Assembly: GCF_947492965.1 (NCBI RefSeq)
Contig: NZ_CANLOZ010000001.1
Location: forward strand, 620,001 to 684,000
Direction: 5' to 3'
DNA: 64,000 nt
DNA from: an uncultured Aquimarina sp.
GTDB taxonomy: Bacteria > Bacteroidota > Bacteroidia > Flavobacteriales > Flavobacteriaceae
In this document: piece by piece, positions 39,233 to 48,192 of the stretch
Layout of the letters: the number at the start of each line of letters is the position of its first letter
Numbering within the stretch: position 1 is the first letter of the stretch
Program-made: the position numbers and the translations under genes
The notes under the pieces: generated by a model
Databases searched by the model: none
The model's input: the letters and a program-made list of their open reading frames with translations, nothing else
What the model was told of the DNA's origin: nothing

Positions 39233-41401
39233 CTAAGATAATTTTAGCGGTAAATCAGTTAATCGTTTTCCTGTTAATCTACGAACTGCATTGGATACTG
39301 CGGCGCCAATCGGTCCCATTGGAGGCTCACCTACGGGTAAAGGAATGTCAGCACCCTGAATAAAATGTATATCAATTTGCTTAGGAGCATGTTTCATTAG
39401 AGCCATATCATAAGGACCATAAATTGTAGGAGTCAGTTCTCCATCTTCTAAGGTCATTTTTTCAAACATAGCACCACTCATTCCCATAATGATAGAACCT
39501 TCGCACTGGGCTTTCACTTGATCTGGGTTTACAACTACGCCACAATCAAAAGCGCAAGTTACTTTATGAACTTTTATGCTGTTGTCTTCTATAGAGACTT
39601 CAACCACATGTGCGGCTGGTGAATTAGCATCAGTAGATGCAGCAAAGCCCATGGCCCGACCATTAACGGGTTTGTCATTATACTTACCTTTTTCTGCTGC
39701 TAATTTTATAACATCGTATAATCGTTTCTTGTTACCTTCATTGGAGATACTTGCTAAGCGGAAATCAACTGGGTTTTTCTCTGCACGAATAGCCATTTCA
39801 TCTACAAAACTTTCAATCGCAAAAGTATTTGCTAATAGACCTAAACTTCTCCACCAACTAGTAGCGAAAGGCAAGGTGGTATGCCATTGTACTGCTCGAT
39901 GATTTGGTACTTTATCATACATAATTTGTCCTCCTCTCATAGCTCCTAAATCAGTACCAAGAACAGATGTTAGAATTCGGGGCATGATTAAGGCATTGAC
40001 CGCTACATCACCACTTGCATAGTGATGTTCTAAAGCTTCTAAATAACCATCGTTATTTAGTTTTCCCTTCATTATATGATGTGTAGGTGGGCGAAATAGA
40101 TCATGTTGAAACTCTTCTTTTCGTGTAAAAATATATTTTACTGGTTTCCCAACTTCCTTAGATAACTGAACAGCTTGTACTGCATGATTGGTGTTTAATC
40201 TTCTACCAAATCCTCCACCTAAGTAGGTAGGAATAATATTTACTTTTTCGGTATCCACATCAAAAGCTTCGGCGACCACTTTTTGAGTAGCACCAGGCAC
40301 TTGTGTAGAAAGTATAATTGTAATATCTCCATTATTATAATCTGCAACTGCTCCATTGGGTTCTATTTGAGCATGAGCACCGATAGGACTGGTGAATTCC
40401 ATAGAGATAACATCGTTGTCGTTTGAATTTAGTGCTGTTCCAGCTTTTTGGGTAATGCTTTGATTTCCTTTACCTACTTGTAGCATGTTACGCAAATCTT
40501 CTTCTGTATAGCGTTTTTCTATCGTCCAATCTACGTTGATTTTGTATTTAGCAGCTAATGCTTGGGCATAAGATTTTGCAATAACTCCTACCCAATCATC
40601 CATGAGAACAACCTTGACAACACCAGGCATTTTTTCGGCTTTGGTAGTATCAGCACTTTTAAATTTTGCCCCTACAACACTAGGTCTAATAATAGCTGCA
40701 AGGAGCATGTCTGGCATTTCAGCATCCAAACCAAAAATAGGATCACCAAAAACTTTCGCATTTAAATCAATACGCTTTACCGGTTTTCCAATGAATTTAT
40801 AATCTTTCATTGGTTTTAATTCTGGTGTGTCAGGAATATCCCATTCAGTAATATCGTTAGCAACTTCTGCATAGGTCATTGTTTTTCCGCCTCCAGAAAT
40901 AATACCTTCTTTAGTAGACAAAGAGGAAACGTCTATACCTAATTTCTTGGCAGCTTCTATTTTTAGCATTTCTCTCATAGTAGCGGATAACTCACGGAGA
41001 GGTTGCCATAATCCACCAACAGATAAGCTACCTCCAGTACTCATGGCGTCTACAACACCTGTTTTTGTAGCAGCACCAATAACCGTGATCTGGTCAATAT
41101 TTAGATCCATTTCATCGGCTATCATTTGAGCAAAACTGGTAAAAGAACCTTGCCCCATTTCGACTTTGGGAGAATGAAAAATGACTTTGTTTTCTTTAGT
41201 TAGTTCAAACCAAAGATTGGGTTCTGTTCCACTTCCCATATAAGTTGGAGCCATTGTTTCTGCCATTTCTAACATCGAACGACGTAATGGATTTCTAAAT
41301 ACATAGGTGCCAACGGCTAATACGCCAAGAGTTCCTAAACCTCCTCTGACTAAAAATTTTCGACGAGAGATTCCTTTCGATTTTTTTTCTTTGTTACTCA
41401 T
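39233..41401 (-). CDS. iorB: Molybdopterin-binding large subunit, isoquinoline 1-oxidoreductase beta type
   Basis: This 722-residue protein has a twin-arginine signal (SRRKFLVRGGLGTLGVLAVG), showing export of the folded cofactor-loaded enzyme. The body is the aldehyde oxidase/xanthine dehydrogenase molybdopterin domain in the compact IorB arrangement: LGGGFGRRLNTNHAVQAV, KPVKYIFTRKEEFQHDLFRP, and VGEPPMGPIGAAVSNAVRRLTG near the end with the conserved Glu in GEPP. The family hydroxylates aldehydes or N-heterocycles; the substrate here is unknown. It is the third gene of an operon, 10 bp after the iron-sulfur subunit gene. Confidence 0.9.
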   Translation of the reverse strand: MSNKEKKSKGISRRKFLVRGGLGTLGVLAVGTYVFRNPLRRSMLEMAETMAPTYMGSGTEPNLWFELTKENKVIFHSPKVEMGQGSFTSFAQMIADEMDLNIDQITVIGAATKTGVVDAMSTGGSLSVGGLWQPLRELSATMREMLKIEAAKKLGIDVSSLSTKEGIISGGGKTMTYAEVANDITEWDIPDTPELKPMKDYKFIGKPVKRIDLNAKVFGDPIFGLDAEMPDMLLAAIIRPSVVGAKFKSADTTKAEKMPGVVKVVLMDDWVGVIAKSYAQALAAKYKINVDWTIEKRYTEEDLRNMLQVGKGNQSITQKAGTALNSNDNDVISMEFTSPIGAHAQIEPNGAVADYNNGDITIILSTQVPGATQKVVAEAFDVDTEKVNIIPTYLGGGFGRRLNTNHAVQAVQLSKEVGKPVKYIFTRKEEFQHDLFRPPTHHIMKGKLNNDGYLEALEHHYASGDVAVNALIMPRILTSVLGTDLGAMRGGQIMYDKVPNHRAVQWHTTLPFATSWWRSLGLLANTFAIESFVDEMAIRAEKNPVDFRLASISNEGNKKRLYDVIKLAAEKGKYNDKPVNGRAMGFAASTDANSPAAHVVEVSIEDNSIKVHKVTCAFDCGVVVNPDQVKAQCEGSIIMGMSGAMFEKMTLEDGELTPTIYGPYDMALMKHAPKQIDIHFIQGADIPLPVGEPPMGPIGAAVSNAVRRLTGKRLTDLPLKLS

Positions 41402-41411
41402 AATCGTAATT

Positions 41412-41885
41412 TTAGCTATTGGAATTGTTTTTTATTTCGGCAGCACGATGGATTGCTTTTCGCATTCTGTAATAAGTAGCACAACGACAAACATTTATAA
41501 TATTTTGATCAATATCGTCATCCGTTGGATTTGGTACTTTTTCTAATAATGCTGCTGTAGCCATCATAAATCCTGGTTGGCAATAACCGCATTGTGGTAC
41601 TACTTCTTCAATCCATGCTTGTTGAACAGGATGTGGATTTTCTGGTGTGCCCAGACCTTCTATAGTGGTGATTTTTTTTCCTTCTGCAAATTTAACAGCA
41701 TACGAACACGAACGTACTTCTTCTCCTTCAACCATAATCGTACACGCTCCACAAGCTGCTTTACCACAACCAAATTTAGTACCTTTTAAATCTAGGATAT
41801 CTCTTATTACCCATAATAAAGGAGTATTACCATCTTCTATGTCAACGGTTTGTGAACTACCGTTAATAGTAAATGCTATTTTCAT
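41412..41885 (-). CDS. iorA: (2Fe-2S) subunit, isoquinoline 1-oxidoreductase alpha type
   Basis: This 157-residue protein carries eight cysteines for two 2Fe-2S clusters. Plant-ferredoxin type: Cys40, Cys45, Cys48, Cys60 (FGCGKAACGACT). Helical type: Cys99, Cys102, Cys133, Cys135 (CGYCQPGF and CRCATYYRMRKAI). It passes electrons from the molybdenum centre to the haem subunit. It has no signal of its own, so it should travel with the twin-arginine large subunit. It lies between the cytochrome and large-subunit genes with gaps of 25 and 10 bp. Confidence 0.93.
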   Translation of the reverse strand: MKIAFTINGSSQTVDIEDGNTPLLWVIRDILDLKGTKFGCGKAACGACTIMVEGEEVRSCSYAVKFAEGKKITTIEGLGTPENPHPVQQAWIEEVVPQCGYCQPGFMMATAALLEKVPNPTDDDIDQNIINVCRCATYYRMRKAIHRAAEIKNNSNS

Positions 41886-41910
41886 AAGTATTAATTTTAG
41901 TTGTTAGTAA

Positions 41911-42525
41911 TTATTCGGCAGGGATTACAGCACCATCCTCAAACCATTGTTTTACTGCAGAGATATATTCATCTAAAGGTACTGGAGGAAGCTTTCTTGG
42001 TGTGCCATCTGCTCTAACACCTGGTTCCCATGCCCAAAGTACGAGTTCATGTTCTGTTAAGTGATGCATTAATTCTTCGTGATTTCTGCCTCCATTACGT
42101 TCCGGATCAAGCATAGATTCTGCAATTTCTTTCCTACTTAAACCTTCCCACATCATACTAGCCGGTGCCAGACTCCATTCTGGTGCTCCAGGAACACCCG
42201 AATAATCATTGTTTTCTGATTGATGACAGGTAGTACATTTAGTAGCTTGATATCCTAGATTGTTTTCGCCTCTAGACATTCCAAAATAGTGCGGATGTCC
42301 ATCGTCTCCTTGTTTTGGAATATTGTCGTTAGGATGGCAGTTGATACAACGTGGACTTACAAGAACGTCCATCATCTTGTTGTAATTTTCATCCGAAGCA
42401 CCTTTTTTTACAGCTTCATTTGAAGAAACTGGAATGTATGCTGTAGGTGCTTTCAAATTAGAAGCTAATAGAATACCCGTTACCAAAAGTATAGGTATAA
42501 CATAAACAATTGAAGCTTTCTTCAT
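41911..42525 (-). CDS. Diheme cytochrome c-type subunit of the molybdenum hydroxylase
   Basis: This 204-residue protein has an N-terminal hydrophobic signal or anchor (residues about 5-22). Two haem-binding motifs are visible: Cys60-x-x-Cys63-His64 (CINCH) and Cys97-x-x-Cys100-His101 (CTTCH). It matches the small proteins annotated as an isoquinoline 1-oxidoreductase subunit in Bacteroidota and likely receives electrons from the iron-sulfur subunit in the periplasm. It is the first gene of the three-gene operon. Confidence 0.85.
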   Translation of the reverse strand: MKKASIVYVIPILLVTGILLASNLKAPTAYIPVSSNEAVKKGASDENYNKMMDVLVSPRCINCHPNDNIPKQGDDGHPHYFGMSRGENNLGYQATKCTTCHQSENNDYSGVPGAPEWSLAPASMMWEGLSRKEIAESMLDPERNGGRNHEELMHHLTEHELVLWAWEPGVRADGTPRKLPPVPLDEYISAVKQWFEDGAVIPAE

Positions 42526-42804
42526 TGTATTATCTATTTAATGAGTTAAGAGTTTTAAAATGAATGGTGTGTTAATTTACTTCTTTTTTATGACTACTAA
42601 AAGAATAAAAGTTTACTGATAAAGCTTTTTTTTAAAAAGATAACTTAATTATTGCGGCGAGAAATGAAAATGTTGCTGGAGAACGGTAGACTTCGTATAG
42701 TAAAAATTACGAAAACTATTAAACCCAATTTTCGGTGATACTTTAGAAATAAGTTTTGTTTCGCCTAAAGAAATGAAACTTTTGTATCTGAAATAAAATA
42801 ACAC

Positions 42805-44295
42805 ATGTATTATATAGGATTTGACATAGGAAGTTCATCAGTAAAGGCAGCGCTAGTTGATGCTGAAACAGGAAAGTCTGTAGCATCTCTAAGTGAACCC
42901 GAAGAAGAAATGAATATCATCACTATCGAGAAAGATTGGGCAGAACAAGATCCAGAATTATGGTGGCAATATGTATGTAAAGCCTCTAAGAGGTTATTAA
43001 AAGAAAATGCAATTACTCCTAATCGGATTAAGGGTATCGGAATTGCATATCAGATGCATGGATTAGTACTTGTAGACCATAATCATGATTTAATTCGAAA
43101 TTCTATTATTTGGTGTGATAGCCGTTCGGTACATATTGGAGAAGATGCTTTTGAGAAATTAGGAGAAGATGTATGTCTAAATAATCTACTAAACTCACCA
43201 GCTAATTTTACGGCATCTAAATTAAAATGGGTACGAGATAATGAACCGGAGAATTACGCTAAAATTCATAAGTTTTTGTTACCAGGAGATTACGTTGCTT
43301 TTAAGTTTTCAGGGGTTTTAAATACTACCATTCCTGGTTTGTCAGAAGGGACATTATGGGATTTTAAAAAGAAAAAATCGGCAAATTGGTTATTAGAACA
43401 TTTCGAAATAGATACTAACATTGTTCCTGATATTGTTCCTACGTTTTCGGAGCAAAGTGCACTTTCTGAAGATGGTGCCAAAGAAAGTGGTTTAGAAGCT
43501 GGAATACCTATTTTGTATAGAGCGGGAGACCAACCAAATAATGCTTTATCACTAAATGTTTTTAATCCAGGAGAAGTGGCTGCTACCGGCGGTACTTCTG
43601 GAGTTTTGTATGCTATTACTGATAATTTAGAGGTAAAGGAAGGAGTAAAAGTTAACAATTTTGCACATGTAAACCACACAGAAGAACATACTAGTATAGG
43701 TAAGTTGCTATGCATTAATGGAGCAGGGATTCAGTATCGTTGGTTGAAAAACAACCTGAATTTAGAAACCAACTCATACCAAACCATGAATTCTCATGCA
43801 TCCAAGGTTTCGGTAGGTTCTAATGATTTACAGCTCATACCTTTCGGTAATGGAGCAGAAAGAATGTTTGATAATAAAACTTTAGGAACACATATTTGTA
43901 ATTTAAATCTAAACAAACACACACGTTCACATATTTTTAGAGCAGCGCTAGAAGGCATTGCATTTTCATTTATTTATGGCTTAGAAATTCTTAAAAAAGA
44001 CAATGCAGATATCAAAGTTATTCGCGCGGGAAATGATAATCTATTTCGATCAGAAATATTTTCCAATACCGTAGCAACGTTGATCAATCAAGAGATTGAG
44101 ATTTATAATACTACAGGAGCGATTGGAGCTGCCAGAGCTGCTGGGCTAAGTGATGGAACTTTTGAAGATTTTGGTACTATGATTACCAAGAATGATCATG
44201 TGATCACTTATCATCCATTACAAAATAGAGACAATTATAAAGAAGCATATTCTCGTTGGAAAACAGAATTAAATAGAATTTTAATAAACATTTAA
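42805..44295 (+). CDS. xylB: Xylulokinase (FGGY family)
   Basis: This 496-residue FGGY kinase has phosphate-1 motif MYYIGFDIGSSSVKAAL, the sugar-site GIAYQMHGLVLVD and IIWCDSRS, and the catalytic Asp in GDQPNNALS (near residue 241), followed by the adenosine-site ATGGTSGVLY. The MHG segment is typical of xylulokinase. It phosphorylates D-xylulose made from xylose released by the xylan genes. It lies about 3.8 kb beyond the last of them, and the isomerase gene expected after it is reduced to a remnant. Confidence 0.9.
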   Translation: MYYIGFDIGSSSVKAALVDAETGKSVASLSEPEEEMNIITIEKDWAEQDPELWWQYVCKASKRLLKENAITPNRIKGIGIAYQMHGLVLVDHNHDLIRNSIIWCDSRSVHIGEDAFEKLGEDVCLNNLLNSPANFTASKLKWVRDNEPENYAKIHKFLLPGDYVAFKFSGVLNTTIPGLSEGTLWDFKKKKSANWLLEHFEIDTNIVPDIVPTFSEQSALSEDGAKESGLEAGIPILYRAGDQPNNALSLNVFNPGEVAATGGTSGVLYAITDNLEVKEGVKVNNFAHVNHTEEHTSIGKLLCINGAGIQYRWLKNNLNLETNSYQTMNSHASKVSVGSNDLQLIPFGNGAERMFDNKTLGTHICNLNLNKHTRSHIFRAALEGIAFSFIYGLEILKKDNADIKVIRAGNDNLFRSEIFSNTVATLINQEIEIYNTTGAIGAARAAGLSDGTFEDFGTMITKNDHVITYHPLQNRDNYKEAYSRWKTELNRILINI

Positions 44296-44300
44296 TAAAA

Positions 44301-44555
44301 ATGGCCTTATCAATAAATAAAGAATATTGTAAAGGAATTAGTTGTATTGATTATGAAGGCTTGGTGTTTTTTAATGTATTGATTTTATGGTTTTTATAAT
44401 TGAACTAGGTGAGTTAATATTATTACCTATATGAACTTGGTTGATATTTTCTTATCAGAAGACAAAGGTTCTATTGGATGGACTCAGAACAATCAATGAT
44501 TAGTATTGATGCTGATTTGGGGGACGAATGCCATGATTGAGAAACAATAGAATTT
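44301..44555 (+). pseudogene. xylA: Remnant of xylose isomerase gene (xylA)
   Basis: Five bases after the xylB stop, an ATG opens MALSINKEYCKGISCIDYEG (44301-44360). This closely follows the start of Bacteroidota xylose isomerases as I know it (M-A, then K-E-Y/F-F-x-G-I, then I-x-Y-E-G). The frame then loses resemblance and stops at 44397. A second piece at 44496-44555 reads MISIDADLGDE, a stop in place of Trp, then ETIEF; it parallels the family's internal block SIDANRGD...GWDTDQF. Most of the roughly 440-codon gene is gone. The first piece is convincing, the second weaker. Confidence 0.6.
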
Positions 44556-44615
44556 GGCATAAAATTTGGTTTATCGATAAAACGACAATAATTGTTTTAT
44601 CTTCATTTAATCCCG

Positions 44616-44653
44616 TTATATTTTAAAATTTAATTTTGAATTTTAAAATATAA
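44616..44653. repeat. Perfect AT-rich inverted repeat
   Basis: Arms TTATATTTTAAAATT and AATTTTAAAATATAA are exact reverse complements (15 bp) around an 8-base loop. Each arm also holds a small palindrome (ATTTTAAAAT). It could be a weak terminator, a protein-binding site or a relic of the decay of xylA. A shorter pair GATAAAAC/GTTTTATC sits just upstream (44576-44601). Confidence 0.6.
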
Positions 44654-44769
44654 GGATACTACTGCCCAAATCGATGAAACGTGCTTTTTATCGGAAATCC
44701 TCATTTTTCTATACGTAGATATTCATTCTTGAAAGCTTAGAATACTAAATTTCATTTCAATTTTTGAAA

Positions 44770-45012
44770 ATGGACCAGAATCATTTAAGTATTCAAGAAG
44801 AGCTTAGTATATCAGATTTAAGAAAGGTAATTCGTAATCTGATTACTTTCATTGTGGTTGATGGTAAAGAATATGTGAATGATTCTGATAAAATAGACTA
44901 CGTAAAAAGTTATGTAATGCTTTTAGCAAAAATAATAAATCAAGTAGACCAAGAAGAACATACTTCTTTAATAGAAAATATTTCAGACGATATCGCTAAC
45001 TATATAAAGTAA
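44770..45012 (+). CDS. Small acidic protein of unknown function
   Basis: This 80-residue protein starts at ATG 44770; an in-frame TTG two codons earlier is less likely. It appears all-helical and acidic, with no signal peptide and no motif I recognise (ISDLRKVIRNLITFIVVDGK near the start). A strong terminator follows, so it is its own transcription unit. A real gene is likely because the frame is clean, ends before a terminator, and has balanced amino-acid use. Confidence 0.6.
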   Translation: MDQNHLSIQEELSISDLRKVIRNLITFIVVDGKEYVNDSDKIDYVKSYVMLLAKIINQVDQEEHTSLIENISDDIANYIK

Positions 45013-45052
45013 GGGTATGGTTTTTGGACTATATTTTATTATGTTAGATTTG

Positions 45053-45086
45053 GAAAGCCTTTTTTGATTGAAAGGCTTTCTTTTTT
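45053..45086 (+). terminator. Rho-independent terminator
   Basis: A 10-bp perfect stem (GAAAGCCTTT/AAAGGCTTTC) with an 8-base loop is followed by six Ts, about 40 bp past the small acidic gene. Confidence 0.9.
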
Positions 45087-45149
45087 ATTTGGAGTGAATC
45101 TATTAACTTTAATATATTGAAACCGTTATAATCTAAACCCCTCAATATA

Positions 45150-46271
45150 GTGTCCGAACAAGAACGAATACAACAGTTAGAAAAGGAAAATAAAATTCTT
45201 CAAAGTCAGCTAGATCAAATTAAGCAAAGAAGAGAGAAGAAAAAGAATGTTGGTTTTTGGTTGTTAAAAAAATCTAGTGTTCCATTACTGGGAATTCGTC
45301 TCAAAAAAAGCATTAATAATGCTATTAATGAGTATAAAGAAACAAATACTGTATCTGTGGATACCGTATCTGATGTTTCTTCTAATATTATTTGGAGAGT
45401 TACAAGAATTGGTTTGTTTGGTGTTTTAATTACATTGATCCCTTCTATTATTTTAATGTTTCAAACTTGGTTGGTAATTAATCAAAATGTTTTAGTAGGT
45501 AACCAAAATGCGTTAATAGAAGCGGAGAGAAGGTCTTCTCTAGTGTTTATAATGGATAATTTACTTTCTGATTTAAGCGAAGAATTAAAATATAAAGGAT
45601 CGAGTGAGCGCAACATAAGTCCAGTGTTAGAAGCTAGAATTGCTAGTTTAACCAGGGCAATGAAACCCTATAAGTACGAAGAGGATGGCAAATTGATCGA
45701 TGAGAAAATAAGCCCAGAGAAAGGACAATTGTTATTTAGTTTAATTCGAAGTAATCTTGCGGATCAGTCATATAGAGAGATTTTAGATGCTTCGGATTTT
45801 AGTTATACCTATTTTAAAGATATATTTTTAGGAAGAGGAGTGAACTTAAAATATATTAATCTTAATCATTCAAATTTGTCAGAAGTAAACCTTCCAGCGG
45901 CCAATTTAGAACGTGGGGAATTAGCAGAAGCAAATTTGGAACGAATTAATCTTTCAGATGCTATATTAAAAAGGACAAATTTTACAGAATCAAATTTAAA
46001 ATATTCTGAATTACTAAGTGCCGATCTCACAAATGCTAAGCTGTATGGAGCTGATCTTACAGAAGCAGATTTAACCGAAGCCACCTTGTGGGGAACTAAA
46101 TTGGAAGATGCAAATTTAACAGATGTGATATTGGATAATGTTATTGTGCACCGTCAGGACTGGATTACTTATGTAAAAGATTCTCTGGATCTAAAAGGAG
46201 CCGGTGATATTCAGGAAAAATACAGAGTAAAAAAACAAGGGAAACAGCAATTTATTCTTATTAAAAAGTAG
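45150..46271 (+). CDS. Membrane-anchored pentapeptide-repeat protein
   Basis: This 373-residue protein starts at GTG 45150 (SEQERIQQLEKENKILQSQL). It has an N-terminal coiled coil (about 1-32), one transmembrane helix (about 90-112: IGLFGVLITLIPSIILMFQTW), and then a linker. A right-handed quadrilateral helix of pentapeptide repeats follows, pattern A(D/N)Lxx (about 218-325: NLSEVNLPAANLERGELAEANL and so on). Pentapeptide domains often serve as scaffolds or DNA mimics; here membrane anchoring argues for a scaffold. No partner gene is evident. The role is not known. Confidence 0.8.
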   Translation: MSEQERIQQLEKENKILQSQLDQIKQRREKKKNVGFWLLKKSSVPLLGIRLKKSINNAINEYKETNTVSVDTVSDVSSNIIWRVTRIGLFGVLITLIPSIILMFQTWLVINQNVLVGNQNALIEAERRSSLVFIMDNLLSDLSEELKYKGSSERNISPVLEARIASLTRAMKPYKYEEDGKLIDEKISPEKGQLLFSLIRSNLADQSYREILDASDFSYTYFKDIFLGRGVNLKYINLNHSNLSEVNLPAANLERGELAEANLERINLSDAILKRTNFTESNLKYSELLSADLTNAKLYGADLTEADLTEATLWGTKLEDANLTDVILDNVIVHRQDWITYVKDSLDLKGAGDIQEKYRVKKQGKQQFILIKK

Positions 46272-46279
46272 AGAAGTAC

Positions 46280-46708
46280 CTATTTTTTAAAAATGGCACC
46301 GTGTATTTTACTTACTAACCAGTTTCCAGCTGGAAAGTATAAGGCAAAAAATAGAGCCATTCCCAAACTAAAATTTTGAGGATTAAATAATTTATCCAAG
46401 ATGTTATTAGGATAGGCATATGAAGTTTGCAGCCAATATCCTAAAAACTCCAGTATTCCCATGGCTACCAATCCATATGCATATTGATTAAAAAAACTAT
46501 GTTCTTTTAGTAGAATAGAAATTGGAACCATATATAAAATATAACAGCTAATTACTTGCCACCAATAAGTAAATCTTGCGATTTCCATTTCCGCTCCGAA
46601 CGCATTCATTCCAAGTCCCCAGGTAAAATAGACTAGAATGTAAGTTAATAGAAGGGTTTTTGGAGTATTCTTTATATTGTTGAAATGGTTTAATAAAATT
46701 TCTTTCAT
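46280..46708 (-). CDS. Four-helix membrane protein of unknown function
   Basis: This 142-residue protein has four hydrophobic segments (about 17-37, 48-66, 76-92 and 113-132). I recognise no conserved family motif. Its ATG overlaps the stop of the upstream methyltransferase gene by 4 bp, so the two are translated in tandem and probably act in one pathway. Small polytopic proteins paired with a SAM methyltransferase can belong to lipid or polyketide modification, but nothing else here supports that. Confidence 0.65.
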   Translation of the reverse strand: MKEILLNHFNNIKNTPKTLLLTYILVYFTWGLGMNAFGAEMEIARFTYWWQVISCYILYMVPISILLKEHSFFNQYAYGLVAMGILEFLGYWLQTSYAYPNNILDKLFNPQNFSLGMALFFALYFPAGNWLVSKIHGAIFKK

Positions 46709-47415
46709 TGGTGAAGATCAATTTTTGTTAAGGTTCTAAACCAGAATTTTTTATCTACTTGATACTTTTTTACTTCTGATTTTTTTAAAATAGATTGTAA
46801 TTCGGCAACAGTAAAAGCTCTTTTAATAGCTGTCAATCCATCAGATTTAGCCATCGATGATAGAGGTAATATAAAACTAGATAGTTTAAATAAGATGTAA
46901 GCAACTTTACTTCTTTTTAGTTCACTAAAGATAAGATGCTTAATCTCTTTTTGTTTTGTTTTCTTAATGAAGTCAACCAACTCCATATCTTGAAAATGAT
47001 AAATAAAGTGACTGCTAATTACAATGTCACATTTGGGTATAGTAAACGAATCATCTAGTATGTTTGCTGTTTCATATGTGATTGCATCGTGATACGCATA
47101 TTTGGAATTTGCATAAGCTATACTCTGAGGATTTCCATCAATTCCTAATACTGAAACTTTTATTCCTGCTTTACTTAGGCGATTATAAATTTTATAAGCA
47201 GTATCTCCACCACCACAACCTAGATCTACAATTTTTAAGATTTTCCCATCATATATTTTAGAACAATAATCGAGAGTCGTTTTGGACAATTGCCTATGAT
47301 TGCCAAATAAACTATTTACCAATTGTAGACTGGATAAAGTATTGTGTAAAATAGTACCTGATAGCGATAGGTTGTCTAATTGTTCTGAGGTATGAAGACG
47401 AACTTGGAAATTCAA
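46705..47415 (-). CDS. Class I SAM-dependent methyltransferase
   Basis: This 236-residue protein has the SAM-binding motif I VDLGCGGGDT at residues 63-72, an acidic strand-2 end (LGIDGNP) and later Rossmann strands (CDIVISSHFIYHF). It resembles methyltransferases found next to type III polyketide synthases in Bacteroidota, but no such synthase is in this window, so the substrate is open. It forms a two-gene unit with the overlapping membrane protein and is divergent from the nitroreductase gene. Confidence 0.8.
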   Translation of the reverse strand: MNFQVRLHTSEQLDNLSLSGTILHNTLSSLQLVNSLFGNHRQLSKTTLDYCSKIYDGKILKIVDLGCGGGDTAYKIYNRLSKAGIKVSVLGIDGNPQSIAYANSKYAYHDAITYETANILDDSFTIPKCDIVISSHFIYHFQDMELVDFIKKTKQKEIKHLIFSELKRSKVAYILFKLSSFILPLSSMAKSDGLTAIKRAFTVAELQSILKKSEVKKYQVDKKFWFRTLTKIDLHQ

Positions 47416-47469
47416 AATATATAACTTAGGATTTGTTGTTATTCGTCTCGATAATAATAATAACTTTAC

Positions 47470-48066
47470 ATGAAAAGTGTAAAATTAATGAATAAAGAGT
47501 ATTTAAACCAGATAATAAGAGAACGAAGAGCTATTTTTCCAGCACAATATAATGATCAACCTGTTTCTGAGGAATTTATCAAAGTACTATTAGAAAATGC
47601 AAACTGGGCACCTACACATAGATTAACAGAACCGTGGCGTTTTAAAGTTGTTAGAGGAGCGGCAAAGGATCGTTTAGGAACCTTTTTATCGGATACCTAC
47701 ACCGATATTACACCAGAAGATAGTTTTTCTCCTTTTAAACATAAGAAGATTAAAAATAATTGTTCGTTAGCAAGTGCTATCATTGCGATATGTATGAAAC
47801 GTGATGATAAAGAAAGGGTGCCAGAGTGGGAGGAAATCGCTGCCACGTCAATGGCGGTGCAGAATATGTGGTTAACCTGTGCAGCGCATCATGTAGGATG
47901 CTATTGGAGTAGTCCTGGGCTTATAACGTATATGGATGATTTTTTTGATTTTGAAGAAGGTGAAAAATGTTTAGGATTTTTGTATTTGGGTAATTATGAA
48001 GACGATGATTCTATTTCTTCAAAGAGAAGTCCAATGGAAGATAAAGTAATATGGTTAGATCAGTAA
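47470..48066 (+). CDS. Nitroreductase-family FMN oxidoreductase
   Basis: This 198-residue protein has the family N-terminus IIRERRAIFPAQYNDQPV, the WAPTHRLTEPWRFKVV block, and AATSMAVQNMWLTCAAHHVGCYW around the dimer/FMN region. These flavoenzymes reduce nitro compounds, quinones or related substrates with NAD(P)H. The start used is ATG 47470; ATG 47488 (MNKEYLNQ) is equally possible. It is a single gene followed by a bidirectional terminator. Confidence 0.88.
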   Translation: MKSVKLMNKEYLNQIIRERRAIFPAQYNDQPVSEEFIKVLLENANWAPTHRLTEPWRFKVVRGAAKDRLGTFLSDTYTDITPEDSFSPFKHKKIKNNCSLASAIIAICMKRDDKERVPEWEEIAATSMAVQNMWLTCAAHHVGCYWSSPGLITYMDDFFDFEEGEKCLGFLYLGNYEDDDSISSKRSPMEDKVIWLDQ

Positions 48067-48142
48067 CATCTTTCAAACTTAATTAAGGGAACAATACACC
48101 TTTCGGAAAGGGGTTAATTCTGAATAATAAAATCTTTTAAAT

Positions 48143-48173
48143 AAAAAACCATCTGCCATAGGCAGATGGTTTT
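48143..48173. terminator. Bidirectional terminator between convergent genes
   Basis: The symmetrical hairpin AAAACCATCTGCC/GGCAGATGGTTTT works on both strands and lies between the nitroreductase gene (+) and the alanine-rich lipoprotein gene (-). Confidence 0.9.
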
Positions 48174-48192
48174 ACATATATATTACTATATA

